Origin: Sphingopyxis sp. CCNWLW2
GTDB lineage: Bacteria > Pseudomonadota > Alphaproteobacteria > Sphingomonadales > Sphingomonadaceae
Reading direction: 5' to 3'
Assembly (NCBI RefSeq): GCF_037095755.1
Contig: NZ_JBAWKJ010000001.1
Span: forward strand, 372,001 to 436,000
Length of the DNA stretch: 64,000 nt
Position 1 is the first letter of the stretch. Each line of letters begins with the position of its first letter. Below, in pieces: positions 36,571-45,298 of this stretch. Below the pieces are notes generated by a model. It made no database searches. It saw only the letters and a program-made list of their open reading frames with translations, and was not told the DNA's origin. The position numbers and the translations under genes were made by a program.

Positions 36571-36807
36571 ATGAGCACCGCCCTGCGCGACCAGATTTTC
36601 GGCCTGATTGCCCCTTTCAACAAGAAGGGTGTCGAACTGACCGACGCCACGACTTTTGCCGGGGACCTCGAATGGGACAGCCTGACGGTGATGGATTTCG
36701 TCGCCGAGGTCGAAGACACATTCGACATCATCATCAGCATGAACATGCAGGCCGAAATCGAAAATGTCGGCCAGCTGGTCGCCGCGGTCGAGAAGCTGCA
36801 GGGCTAA
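36571..36807 (+). CDS. Acyl carrier protein dedicated to sphingolipid synthesis
   Basis: The 78-residue protein is an acyl carrier protein: the DSL motif in LEWDSLTVMDFVAEVED holds the Ser that receives 4'-phosphopantetheine. It is shorter and more divergent than housekeeping AcpP and lies immediately before a serine palmitoyltransferase, so it probably carries the acyl group used there, as proposed for the Caulobacter sphingolipid ACP. The start at 36571 is the family start. A 30 bp inverted repeat sits between its stop and the next gene. Confidence 0.9.
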   Translation: MSTALRDQIFGLIAPFNKKGVELTDATTFAGDLEWDSLTVMDFVAEVEDTFDIIISMNMQAEIENVGQLVAAVEKLQG

Positions 36808-36817
36808 ATCTTTTTCC

Positions 36818-36899
36818 CCGTTCGTGTCGAGCGAAGTCGAGACACCCATCGGGACAGCGTAAGTTCGAGGGGCATCTCGACTTCGCTCGATGCGAACGG
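36818..36899. repeat. Long imperfect inverted repeat between ACP and SPT genes
   Basis: The arms CCGTTCGTGTCGAGCGAAGT... (36818-36846) and its partner ending ...CGCTCGATGCGAACGG at 36899 are reverse complements with three to four mismatches over about 29 bp. The core TCGAGCGAAGTCGAGA is a well-known sphingomonad intergenic repeat. It lies inside an apparent operon, where it could trim or attenuate the transcript and lower expression of the downstream gene. Confidence 0.85.
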
Positions 36900-36915
36900 A
36901 TTTTGGACGTTTGAT

Positions 36916-38118
36916 ATGACCGATCTTTTCTCGAAATTCGACCCGCTGATCCAGCAGCGCGAGCAGCTGCTCGCGACCGGGGTCACCGATCCGTATAATC
37001 TGGTGATGGAAAAGGTGATCTCGCCGACCGTCGCGATCTGCAACGGGCGCGAGACGATCCTGCTCGGCACCTATAATTATATGGGCATGACCTTCGACGA
37101 GGACGTCATCGCCGCGGGCAAGGATGCGCTCGACAAGTTCGGCAGCGGCACCACCGGCAGCCGCGTCCTCAACGGCACCTATCAGGGCCACAAGGAGTGC
37201 GAGGACGCGCTCAAGGAATTTTACGCCATGGATCATGCCATGGTGTTTTCGACCGGCTATCAGGCGAATCTCGGCATCATTTCGACGATCGCGGGCAAGG
37301 GCGACTATGTCATCCTCGACATCGACAGCCATGCGTCGATCTATGACGGCTGCGCGATGGGCAATGCCGAAATCGTCGCCTTTCGCCACAATGACGTCGA
37401 AGCGCTCGAAAAGCGGCTGAAGCGTCTGCCCCCCGAAGCGGGCAAGCTCGTCGTGCTCGAAGGCGTCTATTCGATGCTCGGCGACGTCGCGCCGCTGAAA
37501 GAGATGATCCGCGTCTCGAAGGAAGCCGGCGCGATGGTGCTGGTCGACGAGGCGCACTCGATGGGCTTCATCGGCGAGAATGGCCGCGGCGTCGCCGAGG
37601 CGCAGGGCGTGCTCGACGATGTCGATTTCGTCATCGGCACCTTTTCGAAGAGCGTCGGCACCGTCGGCGGTTTCTGCGTGTCGAACCATCCGAAGTTCGA
37701 AATCCTGCGGCTCGTCTGCCGCCCCTATGTGTTCACCGCTTCGTTGCCGCCGAGCGTCGTCGCGACCGCCGCGACGAGCATCCGCAAGCTGATGCACGGG
37801 TCGAACAAGCGCGCGCACCTGTGGGAAAATTCGAAGGTTTTGCACAAGGGGCTGCGCGACCTCGGTTTCCAGCTCGGCACCGAAGAGCCGCAGTCGGCGA
37901 TCATCGCGGTGATCATGCCCGACCTCGAACAGGGCGCGATGATGTGGGAAGCGCTGCTCGAGGAAGGGCTGTACGTCAATCTCGCGCGCCCGCCCGCGAC
38001 CCCCGCGGGCATGACCTTGCTGCGCTGCTCGCTCTGCGCCGAACATAGTATCGAGCAGGTTGGTGAAATCCTCGGCCGGTTCGAACGCGCCGGCCAGCGC
38101 GTCGGCATTATCGGTTGA
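36916..38118 (+). CDS. spt: Serine palmitoyltransferase (sphingolipid synthesis)
   Basis: A 400-residue alpha-oxoamine synthase of fold-type I. The PLP lysine is K245 in GTFSKSVGTVGG, the Asp that binds the PLP nitrogen is in VLVDEAHSMGF, and the GTTGSRVLNGTYQ segment is typical. The enzyme condenses serine with palmitoyl-CoA or acyl-ACP to 3-ketosphinganine, the committed step of sphingolipid formation. Proximity to the ACP gene and the sphingomonad context favour SPT over KBL or ALA synthase, which share the fold. The start at 36916 has an in-frame ATG after the inverted repeat. Confidence 0.93.
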   Translation: MTDLFSKFDPLIQQREQLLATGVTDPYNLVMEKVISPTVAICNGRETILLGTYNYMGMTFDEDVIAAGKDALDKFGSGTTGSRVLNGTYQGHKECEDALKEFYAMDHAMVFSTGYQANLGIISTIAGKGDYVILDIDSHASIYDGCAMGNAEIVAFRHNDVEALEKRLKRLPPEAGKLVVLEGVYSMLGDVAPLKEMIRVSKEAGAMVLVDEAHSMGFIGENGRGVAEAQGVLDDVDFVIGTFSKSVGTVGGFCVSNHPKFEILRLVCRPYVFTASLPPSVVATAATSIRKLMHGSNKRAHLWENSKVLHKGLRDLGFQLGTEEPQSAIIAVIMPDLEQGAMMWEALLEEGLYVNLARPPATPAGMTLLRCSLCAEHSIEQVGEILGRFERAGQRVGIIG

Positions 38119-38231
38119 ACCGAGCCTGCGCGCCGACCAGCGGATTCCTTTTCGGGGCGAGTTGAAGCGGTGTTAAGTTAACCGAGGCTTCGGTGCTTTG
38201 CGGTGCCGCGCTTGTCCGGTAAGAGAAACAC

Positions 38232-40193
38232 GTGTTCGAGCGGGATGGCGATAGCGAAAATGACGGCCGGCGGGAGCGTGTACGCTTCTGGCTGACGATC
38301 GTCCTCGGTGCGATCCTGACCGGTGTGGTCGGGGCGCTCGTGCTGCTGCTCGCGCGCGCCAATGACAATTACGATCGTTCGCTCGGCTGGCAGGCGCAAA
38401 GCCTGGAAGTCATTTCGCAAACGCGGTCGGTCGACGCCGCGATCGCGCGCGCCGAGGCGTCGCTCGGCCGCTTCGCGGTCGGGCTGCAAAAAGAGGACGG
38501 GCGCGTCTATGAATATCAGTGGGGACGCGCGCGGCAGTTCCTCGCGCAATTGCGGCGCAACGTCCGCGACAATCCGAAACAGATGGCGCTGGTCGAACAG
38601 CTGACGCGCGAAATGGACAGCCGCGGGGCGCAGCTCGGCGACGCGGCGCTCAGCGCCAACTATAACCAGACCGTCGCGGCCATTTCGAAATATTACGCCG
38701 CCGGTAAAGGTCAGGGCGTCAGCCAGATCGACAAGCTGCTCAGCGAAATCATCGCGAACGAACGCGCATTGCTGTACGAGCGCAACCGGCTTGCCGTGGC
38801 CGATCGCGCCAGCCTCAACCAGGCGATCCTGCTCTTTTCGCTACTGGGGGCGAGCGCCGCGGTCATCGCGATCGGCGCGACCTTCTCGTTGCTCCGCGCC
38901 GAAGGCGAACGGCGGCTCGCGCGGAACGAGCAGCTTTTCGAAAGCGACCGCGCCGCGCAGCTCGAGGCGGCGGTCAACGAACGCACCGCGGAACTGGCGC
39001 ACGCGAACGATGCGCTGCGCGACGAGATGATCGAGCGCGAAGCCGCCGAGGCGCAGCTGCGCCAGGCGCAAAAAATGGAAGCGGTCGGCCAGCTGACCGG
39101 CGGCATTGCGCATGATTTCAACAATATGCTCGCCGTCGTCGTCGGCGGGCTCGAGCTGGCGCAACGATCCCCCGCAAAAGCGTCGCGCCACCTCGCCAAC
39201 GCGCTCGACGGCGCCAATCGCGCCGCCGACCTGACGCGCCGGCTATTGACCTTTGCCCGGTCGGAACCCGCGCGGCCCGAGATGGTCGCGGTCGACGAGT
39301 GCATCACGAGCTTTGCCGAGCTGATCGAACGCACGATCGGCGACCGCATCGCGCTGACGCTCGACCTGCAGGCGCCGAGCCGTGCCTGCTGGGTCGACCG
39401 GCAGCAATTCGAAAATGCGCTGCTCAACCTCGCGGTCAATGCGCGCGACGCGATGAACAGCCATGGTTCGCTGACGATCCAGACGCTCGACGATGGCGAA
39501 GGCAAAGCGCTCGCGGTGCGGGTGATCGACACCGGCTGCGGCATGTCGCCCGAAGTGCTCGAACGCGTGTTCGATCCCTTTTACACGACCAAGCCCGCGG
39601 GCCAGGGCACCGGTCTAGGCATGAGTCAGGTCTTCGCCTTCTGCCGCCAGTCGGGCGGCGAAGTGCAGCTTTCGTCGACCGAGGGCGAAGGCACCAGCGT
39701 CGCGATGCTGCTGCCGATCGCCAAGCCGCAGGCCGATGCCGCCACCGAGGCGCTGCCCGGCGATGCCGACGACCCCGCGTCGCCCGCCGACGCGCTCAGC
39801 ATCCTCATCGTCGAGGACGACGAACGCGTGCTCGCGGCGACGGTCGATGCGGTCAGCGAGCTGGGCCATAGCGTGGTCGCCTGCGGCAACCCGCTCGAGG
39901 CCGAAACGCTGGTCGAGCGGCGGCTGGCGGAGGGCGGGAGCGGCTTCGACCTGATCCTGTCCGACGTGTTGATGCCCCAGCTGACGGGCCCCGAAATGGT
40001 CGCGCAGCTGAAACAGCGCTGGCCCGACCTGTCGGTGCTGTTCGTCACCGGCTATGCCGGCGACGCGAGCGAGGACGCCAGCTTCGGCGACCATGATGTA
40101 CTGCGCAAACCCTTCACCCTCACCGCGCTCGACCAGGCCATCCGTCGGCGCGGCGACGCGCGGGCGGCCGAAGGGCAAAGATTGGCAAGTTAG
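38232..40193 (+). CDS. Hybrid sensor histidine kinase/response regulator with CHASE3-like sensor
   Basis: The 653-residue protein has an N-terminal membrane anchor, a periplasmic helical sensor of CHASE3 type (residues about 40-190), a second membrane helix, coiled coil, and HisKA with phospho-acceptor His294 in [11 protein letters not shown]. An HATPase domain follows ([20 protein letters not shown] and GTGLGMSQV), then a C-terminal receiver ([11 protein letters not shown]) with Asp578 in LSDVLMPQ. Kinases of this GIAHDFNN class phosphorylate their own receiver and then pass the phosphate on. The GTG start at 38232 follows AAGAGA. No partner gene is adjacent; SPT precedes it by 113 bp. Possible envelope or lipid signalling is a guess. 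Confidence 0.92.
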   Translation: MFERDGDSENDGRRERVRFWLTIVLGAILTGVVGALVLLLARANDNYDRSLGWQAQSLEVISQTRSVDAAIARAEASLGRFAVGLQKEDGRVYEYQWGRARQFLAQLRRNVRDNPKQMALVEQLTREMDSRGAQLGDAALSANYNQTVAAISKYYAAGKGQGVSQIDKLLSEIIANERALLYERNRLAVADRASLNQAILLFSLLGASAAVIAIGATFSLLRAEGERRLARNEQLFESDRAAQLEAAVNERTAELAHANDALRDEMIEREAAEAQLRQAQKMEAVGQLTGGIAHDFNNMLAVVVGGLELAQRSPAKASRHLANALDGANRAADLTRRLLTFARSEPARPEMVAVDECITSFAELIERTIGDRIALTLDLQAPSRACWVDRQQFENALLNLAVNARDAMNSHGSLTIQTLDDGEGKALAVRVIDTGCGMSPEVLERVFDPFYTTKPAGQGTGLGMSQVFAFCRQSGGEVQLSSTEGEGTSVAMLLPIAKPQADAATEALPGDADDPASPADALSILIVEDDERVLAATVDAVSELGHSVVACGNPLEAETLVERRLAEGGSGFDLILSDVLMPQLTGPEMVAQLKQRWPDLSVLFVTGYAGDASEDASFGDHDVLRKPFTLTALDQAIRRRGDARAAEGQRLAS

Positions 40194-40201
40194 GGTTATC
40201 C

Positions 40202-40261
40202 GTCATCCCGGCGAAGGGTGTTCAGAGGCACGTGACTCTGAACACCCTTCGCCGGGATGAC
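40202..40261. repeat. 60 bp perfect palindrome between convergent genes
   Basis: Arms 40202-40227 and 40236-40261 are exact 26 bp reverse complements (GTCATCCCGGCGAAGGGTG at the outer end) around an eight-base loop that itself contains CACGTG. It sits between the histidine kinase stop and the opposite gene's stop and would end both transcripts. Confidence 0.95.
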
Positions 40262-40270
40262 ACATGGGTG

Positions 40271-41131
40271 TTACCGGATCGCGCCGCTCTTCATCAGGCG
40301 CGGCACCAACGTCAGCGCGGCGACGAGCGGCCAGCGGCGCTGCCACGGCTTGATCTCGATCTTCGTCCCCGCGTGGCGGTTGATCTTCCACGCCAGATAA
40401 TCGATCCCGCCCGCGTAGGTCAGGCTGGCCTTGGCAAGCCGCGCGATGCTGAGCGCCTTGCCCTCCAGCCGCCGCCGCGCCCAGCCGCCGGCGCGCGCAT
40501 CGGCCGGGATCGCGGCGATCGCGGGCAGGCTGAACCGCTCGTAGCGCGCAGCATCGGCGTCGACCACCGACTGTGCGCGGCTCGTGCGTTCGGCGCGCAG
40601 TTCGACCGAGTAAGTGAGCGAAAAGGCGCGCCGCCACCAGTCGAGCGGCGCTTCGCCATCGATGCGGCCCGCCGCGGCGAGCAGCGTCGGCGCCGCGCGC
40701 GCCACCGCCGCGACCGCCCGATCGCGCGCGGTATCGTCGACCGCCCAGACGAGGCGCGACGGCTGGGCAAAGCGCGCCCACACCGACACATTGCGCGTCT
40801 CCGCGCCGTTCAGCCGGTCGAAATCACCTTCGCTGAGCACCGCATATTTGGCGATCAGCCCGCCCGACTGAAACGGAAAGACGTTGGGCGGGATCAGGCG
40901 GTTGGCGGCGGCCATCCAGCGTTTGGGATAGGCGTCGCTATAGTCCGACACGATCAGGTAGAAATCGAGCATCAGCCCGTCGAGCTCGCTCTCGCGCAGG
41001 CAGCTGCCGTAAAACAGCACTGCGCGCGCGCTGCCGGGATATTGGGCGGCGATCGCCGCTGCCATCGCCGCGGCGCGCGGGTCGACGGGGGTCGCCAGTT
41101 CGGCGCGGACCAGATCGATCAGGTCGGACAC
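40271..41131 (-). CDS. Nucleotidyltransferase-fold protein
   Basis: The 286-residue protein has a DNA polymerase beta-like nucleotidyltransferase signature: FYGSCLRESELDGLMLDFYLIV near residue 40 (GSxLRE, then spaced acidic residues), followed by an all-helical C-terminal region. I do not recognise a named family. Ten bases separate it from the lipid kinase gene upstream on the same strand, and the DUF2141 gene precedes that, so the three form an operon. Given the neighbours it may transfer a nucleotide to a phosphorylated lipid, or modify another substrate; this is inference. It ends next to a perfect palindrome shared with the convergent kinase. Confidence 0.65.
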   Translation of the reverse strand: MSDLIDLVRAELATPVDPRAAAMAAAIAAQYPGSARAVLFYGSCLRESELDGLMLDFYLIVSDYSDAYPKRWMAAANRLIPPNVFPFQSGGLIAKYAVLSEGDFDRLNGAETRNVSVWARFAQPSRLVWAVDDTARDRAVAAVARAAPTLLAAAGRIDGEAPLDWWRRAFSLTYSVELRAERTSRAQSVVDADAARYERFSLPAIAAIPADARAGGWARRRLEGKALSIARLAKASLTYAGGIDYLAWKINRHAGTKIEIKPWQRRWPLVAALTLVPRLMKSGAIR

Positions 41132-41141
41132 GCGCGGAGGC

Positions 41142-42116
41142 TCAGGCGGCGAGGCGCAGGAACGGCACCGGCTGCGTCGAGGTCAGGATGATCGGCATGC
41201 CGTGCTTGGCCTGGAAGATTTCGCCGTCGAGGATGACGTTCGACCGCTCGCCCTCGATGCGGATCTCGTCGCCCTGCTGGAAATGCACGCCATCGAGCGG
41301 CTTTTGCCCCAATGTCCCGCGCCATGCCCCGCCGAGCATACGGAACATCGCCCCGACATTGCTGTCGGTGGCAAGCAGCTTCATATTCCCGTTGGTGCCG
41401 TGCGCTTCGCTCGTGCGGATGCTGAGCAGCAATTTCTCGAGCGTGGTGACGATCAGCAGCGAGAATTTGCCTTTGAACTCGCCCTGACGGATCAGCGACA
41501 CGGTCATATTTTCGGGCTTGGGCGGCAGGCGGCCGCCGCCGATCCCGAAGATGATCGCGAACAGGCCGAGAATCGCCGCAAGGAAATGCGAAATGCCGTT
41601 GGGCAGGCCGAGCGGATAGATGCGGTTGCGGCAATAGAGCATCACGTCGGCCAGATAGGCGCCGCCGAGAAACATGCCGAGCACCGGCCGCGCTTCGCCG
41701 CCGCTGTCGAGCGAGATCAGCTGGCGTTCGATCACATGATCTTCGAGCCGGCCGCTCGCGACGAGTTCGAGCACGCGCTCCAGCGCCTTGATCGGATCGC
41801 CCTCGGCACCGAGGTCGAGCGCGATGAGGTTGGTCTTGCCGTTGGGAAGCACCGCGACCGGCGGCGGCGAGCCGCCGAAATGGTCGCCCGAATAAATTTC
41901 GGTCAGCGCGGCCTGCACCGTGCCGTCGCCGCCGTTGATCACGACGACGCGCGGGCCGACCATCGCCATGGTGCGAATGGCCTTTTCGATCTGGTCGACG
42001 TCCTCGACCTCATAATGAAAGATGTCGGGGTGCGCCGCGCAATATTCGCGAACCCGCGGCAACAGCGAGCGGTTGCCCGTGGAGCGTGGATTCGAAAGGA
42101 GCGCGACGCTTGCCAT
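41142..42116 (-). CDS. Diacylglycerol/ceramide kinase-family lipid kinase
   Basis: The 324-residue protein begins VALLSNPRSTGNR and has the lipid-kinase nucleotide motif VVINGGDGTVQAAL (GGDGT), followed by AVLPNGKTNLIALDLG. These mark the DAGK_cat/LCB5 superfamily, which includes diacylglycerol, sphingosine and ceramide kinases. A lipid kinase encoded in the sphingolipid gene neighbourhood is the known position of the bacterial ceramide kinase CpgB in Caulobacter; assignment here is by analogy. It shares an operon with the DUF2141 protein 14 bp upstream and the nucleotidyltransferase downstream. Diacylglycerol kinase is the main alternative. Confidence 0.85.
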   Translation of the reverse strand: MASVALLSNPRSTGNRSLLPRVREYCAAHPDIFHYEVEDVDQIEKAIRTMAMVGPRVVVINGGDGTVQAALTEIYSGDHFGGSPPPVAVLPNGKTNLIALDLGAEGDPIKALERVLELVASGRLEDHVIERQLISLDSGGEARPVLGMFLGGAYLADVMLYCRNRIYPLGLPNGISHFLAAILGLFAIIFGIGGGRLPPKPENMTVSLIRQGEFKGKFSLLIVTTLEKLLLSIRTSEAHGTNGNMKLLATDSNVGAMFRMLGGAWRGTLGQKPLDGVHFQQGDEIRIEGERSNVILDGEIFQAKHGMPIILTSTQPVPFLRLAA

Positions 42117-42130
42117 ATATATTCAGAGCC

Positions 42131-42637
42131 TTATTCGACCGGATCGAAGGACAGTCCGTTGACATAGTTCAGCACGACCGGGACGCGCTTGGTGGCGCCG
42201 CCGACCGCAAAACTGACCGTTGCCAATTTGGGCTTCCGCTTGAAGATGAAGTCGCTGACCTTCATGTCGGGGTTGCCCGACAGGCCCGCGCCGTCGCTTC
42301 GGTCCGACTTGCCGTTGCCGTTCATGTCGTGCCGCACCGAAATGACATAGCTGCCCTGCTGCTTCACGGGCACGCAGACCGACATGGTGCCCGCGCGCGA
42401 CACGGGAACGTCGACGCGTTCGAGCCATTTGCGCTTTTCCAGATAGCTGCTGTTCGCGCTGTAGATCTGCACGCGCAGCGTCCCGGTGCGCGCCTTGAAA
42501 CCGCGCACGTCGACCTGGACGGCGGTGGCGTTGCTGTTGCAGAGGGCCGCGTTCGGGCCCAGCGCGGCACCCTGCGCCGCGACGGGCGCGATCAGCGCTC
42601 CGGCAGCCAGCAGTCCGGCGAGAAACATTTTCGACAT
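42131..42637 (-). CDS. DUF2141 exported protein
   Basis: A signal peptide ending VAAQ (about residue 22) precedes a 145-residue beta-sandwich of the DUF2141 family. Visible are a first strand VQVDVRGFKARTGTLRVQIYS, a central SYVISVRHDMNGNGKSDRS (acidic loop with Asn-Gly) and the C-terminal strand FAVGG. Family members are small exported proteins of unknown function. The ATG at 42637 follows a GAGG site and lies 14 bp before the lipid kinase, so the three genes are co-transcribed. It diverges from lptF across 133 bp. Confidence 0.85.
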   Translation of the reverse strand: MSKMFLAGLLAAGALIAPVAAQGAALGPNAALCNSNATAVQVDVRGFKARTGTLRVQIYSANSSYLEKRKWLERVDVPVSRAGTMSVCVPVKQQGSYVISVRHDMNGNGKSDRSDGAGLSGNPDMKVSDFIFKRKPKLATVSFAVGGATKRVPVVLNYVNGLSFDPVE

Positions 42638-42770
42638 GACCTCAAAACCTCCAGAGGCTATAGCCATCTCAGCAAGCACAAACGCGCACGCTGACACGGG
42701 TCCCTGTCGCCCTTGAATCGGCATATCGGAAACAACTGCGGCCAAATCATGGTGATGGGGCGACCAAAGA

Positions 42771-43979
42771 TTGAATAAGCTTCCTGCCATCGACCGCTAC
42801 ATCGCGCGGCTCATCTTCTTTCCGATGCTCGGCACGCTCGTCCTGTCGGCGATGCTGCTGATTCTCGAAAAGATGATCCGCTTGTTCGAATTCGTCTCCG
42901 TCGAGGGCGGCCCGGTCAGCGTCGTGTGGCGCATGCTCGCGAACCTGATCCCCGAATATCTCTCGCTCGGCATCCCGATCGGGCTGATGCTGGGGATTCT
43001 CCTTGCTTTCCGAAAGCTTGCGACGTCGAGCGAGCTGGATGTCCTGAAGGGCGTGGGGATGAGCTTCGGGCGGCTGATGCGCGTGCCCTTCGCCTATGCG
43101 ATCGCGCTCGCGGCGCTCAATCTGGCAATCGTCGGCTTCATCCAGCCCGTCGCGCGCTACGCCTATGAAGGTTTGCAGTTCGAATTGCGCTCGGGCGCGC
43201 TCGGTGCGTCGATCAAGGTCGGCGAGTTCACCAAATTGGGCGACCGCATGACGCTCAGGATCGAGGAAAGCTATAACGATGGGCGCAGTTTGCGCGGCAT
43301 TTTCGTGCGCGGCGAGAATAAGGATGGGCAGCGCGTGTCGGCGACCGCGGCGCGCGGGCAGTTCCTGGCCACCGACGATCCGAACACGATCATCCTGCGC
43401 CTGTCGCAGGGCGTATTGATCCATGAATCGCCCAAATTCGCGGTGCCGCGCGTGCTGACCTTCGACAATCACGACTTGCCGATCCCGCTGCCCAAGATCG
43501 AGGCCTTCCGCCTGCGCGGCGGCGCCGACCGCGAAATGACGATCCCCGAGCTGTTCGTCGCGGGCAAGGACCAGAATTCGTCGGCGCAGACGCGGCTCGA
43601 ATCGCGCGCGAATTTCCACTTCCGCATCGTCGAGGTGATGTCGATGTTCCTGATCCCGCTGATCGCGATCGCGCTCGCCATCCCGCCCAAAAGATCGACC
43701 TCGTCGCTCGGCGTCTTCCTGTCGATCGTGCTGCTGGTGACGCAGCACAAGATCAACCAATATGCCGAAGACATGGGCGCGCGCGGGGTGGTCGACCCGC
43801 TGATCGCGCTGTGGGTGCCCTATCTTTTGTTCGCGGCGCTCGCGATCTGGATGTATTATGTCGTCGCGCATGTCCCGGGCGGCCAGCCGATCGGGGCGCT
43901 CGAACGCGTCGCGGCCAAGGCGGGGCAGAAGATCCGCGCGATGCTCACGATGTTCCAGCGCAAGCAGCAGACCAACTGA
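42771..43979 (+). CDS. lptF: LptF-type permease subunit (YjgP/YjgQ family)
   Basis: This 402-residue protein shows LptF organisation: two N-terminal membrane helices (DRYIARLIFF first), a large periplasmic beta-jellyroll (about residues 110-270), and four C-terminal helices. It pairs with LptG and the LptB ATPase to extract lipids from the inner membrane toward the periplasmic bridge. The start is TTG at 42771: an in-frame TGA at 42753 rules out any upstream start, and GGGG lies about ten bases before it. In LPS-lacking sphingomonads the transported lipid may be a glycosphingolipid. Confidence 0.92.
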   Translation: MNKLPAIDRYIARLIFFPMLGTLVLSAMLLILEKMIRLFEFVSVEGGPVSVVWRMLANLIPEYLSLGIPIGLMLGILLAFRKLATSSELDVLKGVGMSFGRLMRVPFAYAIALAALNLAIVGFIQPVARYAYEGLQFELRSGALGASIKVGEFTKLGDRMTLRIEESYNDGRSLRGIFVRGENKDGQRVSATAARGQFLATDDPNTIILRLSQGVLIHESPKFAVPRVLTFDNHDLPIPLPKIEAFRLRGGADREMTIPELFVAGKDQNSSAQTRLESRANFHFRIVEVMSMFLIPLIAIALAIPPKRSTSSLGVFLSIVLLVTQHKINQYAEDMGARGVVDPLIALWVPYLLFAALAIWMYYVVAHVPGGQPIGALERVAAKAGQKIRAMLTMFQRKQQTN

Positions 43980-45079
43980 TGCACCAACTGCACTTTTTCC
44001 CGTCGCGGACGATGGCGCTCTATGTCGGCCGCCTTTTCCTCGTCCGCTCCTTCTCAATCCTCTTCGCGCTCGTGCTGATCCTCCAGACGCTCGACCTGCT
44101 CGGCGAAAGCGGCAAGATTCTCGCGGTCGCGGGCAACAGCGATTCGGACGTGTGGCGCTATGTCGGGATGCGGCTGCCGCAGATCATCGAGACTTTCCTG
44201 CCCTTTTCGGTGTTGCTCGGCACGATATTGACGATGGTGACGCTCAACCAGAACAGCGAGGTCATCGCGATGAAGGCGTCGGGCATGTCGGCGCATCAGG
44301 TGCTCGCGCCCTTGTTCCTCGCGGCCTTGCTCGTCGCGGGAATCAGCTTCGCGTTCAACGAACGCATCGTCACGCGATCGACCGCGGCGCTCAGCGCCTG
44401 GCAAAAGGTCGAATATAAGAAAGTGCCGAAGGACAGCGGCATACGCACCAACATCTGGGTCCGCGACGGCGACGACCTGATCAACGCCGCGACGGTCGAT
44501 ACCAGCGGCCCGGTGATCGTCCTCGGCTATGTGACGATCTATGAGCGCACCGGCGGCGTGCTGTCGTCGATGCTGTCGGCCGACAGCGCCCGCGCGCTTC
44601 CGGCCGGCGGCTGGGAACTGACCAATGCACGGCGCTTCCTGCGCCGCTCGGGCACGCTCGAACCGCTCGGCACGATCGTCGCGGCGAAGGATGTCCGCCC
44701 CGACCAGTTCACGCTGGCGCAGGTCGACGGCGACGAACTGCCCTTCCTGAAGCTGCAATCGGCGATCGCCGACCTCGAGGCCGCGGGGCGGCCGGTCGAT
44801 GCGCTGAAGGGCGTGCTGTGGCACAAGATTTCGGGACCGCTGTCGGCGATATTGATGCCGCTGCTCGGCGCGGTCGCGGCGTTCGGCCTCGCGCGCTCGG
44901 GCAAGCTGTTCATCCGCGCGATCATCGGCATGGGGCTCGGCTTCGCCTATTTCGTCGCCGACAATTTCGCGCTCGCGATGGGCGATCTGGGCGCCTATTC
45001 GCCCTTCCTCGCAGCGTGGGGACCATTCATATTGTTCGCGCTGATCGGCGAGATGATTTTGATCCGGACCGAGGAATAG
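43979..45079 (+). CDS. lptG: LptG-type permease subunit (YjgP/YjgQ family)
   Basis: The 366-residue protein has the same fold as LptF: helices near the N-terminus (LYVGRLFLVRSFSILFALVL), a coupling segment with NSEVIAMKASGMSAHQVL that contacts the ATPase, a periplasmic jellyroll, and C-terminal helices including LSAILMPLLGAVAAFGLAR. It starts within the lptF stop codon (one-base overlap), so translation is coupled. LptF and LptG form the heterodimeric channel that moves LPS-type lipids to the periplasmic bridge. The longer frame upstream lies inside lptF and is not coding. Confidence 0.93.
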   Translation: MHQLHFFPSRTMALYVGRLFLVRSFSILFALVLILQTLDLLGESGKILAVAGNSDSDVWRYVGMRLPQIIETFLPFSVLLGTILTMVTLNQNSEVIAMKASGMSAHQVLAPLFLAALLVAGISFAFNERIVTRSTAALSAWQKVEYKKVPKDSGIRTNIWVRDGDDLINAATVDTSGPVIVLGYVTIYERTGGVLSSMLSADSARALPAGGWELTNARRFLRRSGTLEPLGTIVAAKDVRPDQFTLAQVDGDELPFLKLQSAIADLEAAGRPVDALKGVLWHKISGPLSAILMPLLGAVAAFGLARSGKLFIRAIIGMGLGFAYFVADNFALAMGDLGAYSPFLAAWGPFILFALIGEMILIRTEE

Positions 45080-45103
45080 AGACGGTTTCGAGGAGAGCAG
45101 CCG

Positions 45104-45295
45104 ATGAATTGGCGGCAAGAACTGACGTTAATTTGCCTGTCGATCCTTGCCGCGCGGGGCATATCGAAGTGGTTTGGGGACGGTGTTCTGATGGCTCTCG
45201 TGGGCGTCGGGCTTGCCGTTGTCATCGGATCCCGGGTCAGAGATTCCGTCTTATCGCAAAGGGCAAAAAAGGAGCGGGCAAGCCCGCAACCTTGA
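45104..45295 (+). CDS. Small one- or two-helix membrane protein
   Basis: No family recognised. The 63-residue product has a hydrophobic stretch (MALVGVGLAVVIGSRV, after a first segment LTLICLSILAARGISKWF), and a basic tail. GAGGAGAG lies eight bases before the ATG, which is a strong ribosome-binding site, so a real gene is likely despite the length. It follows lptG by 24 bp and ends three bases before the convergent desaturase stop. Confidence 0.5.
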   Translation: MNWRQELTLICLSILAARGISKWFGDGVLMALVGVGLAVVIGSRVRDSVLSQRAKKERASPQP

Positions 45296-45298
45296 ATA

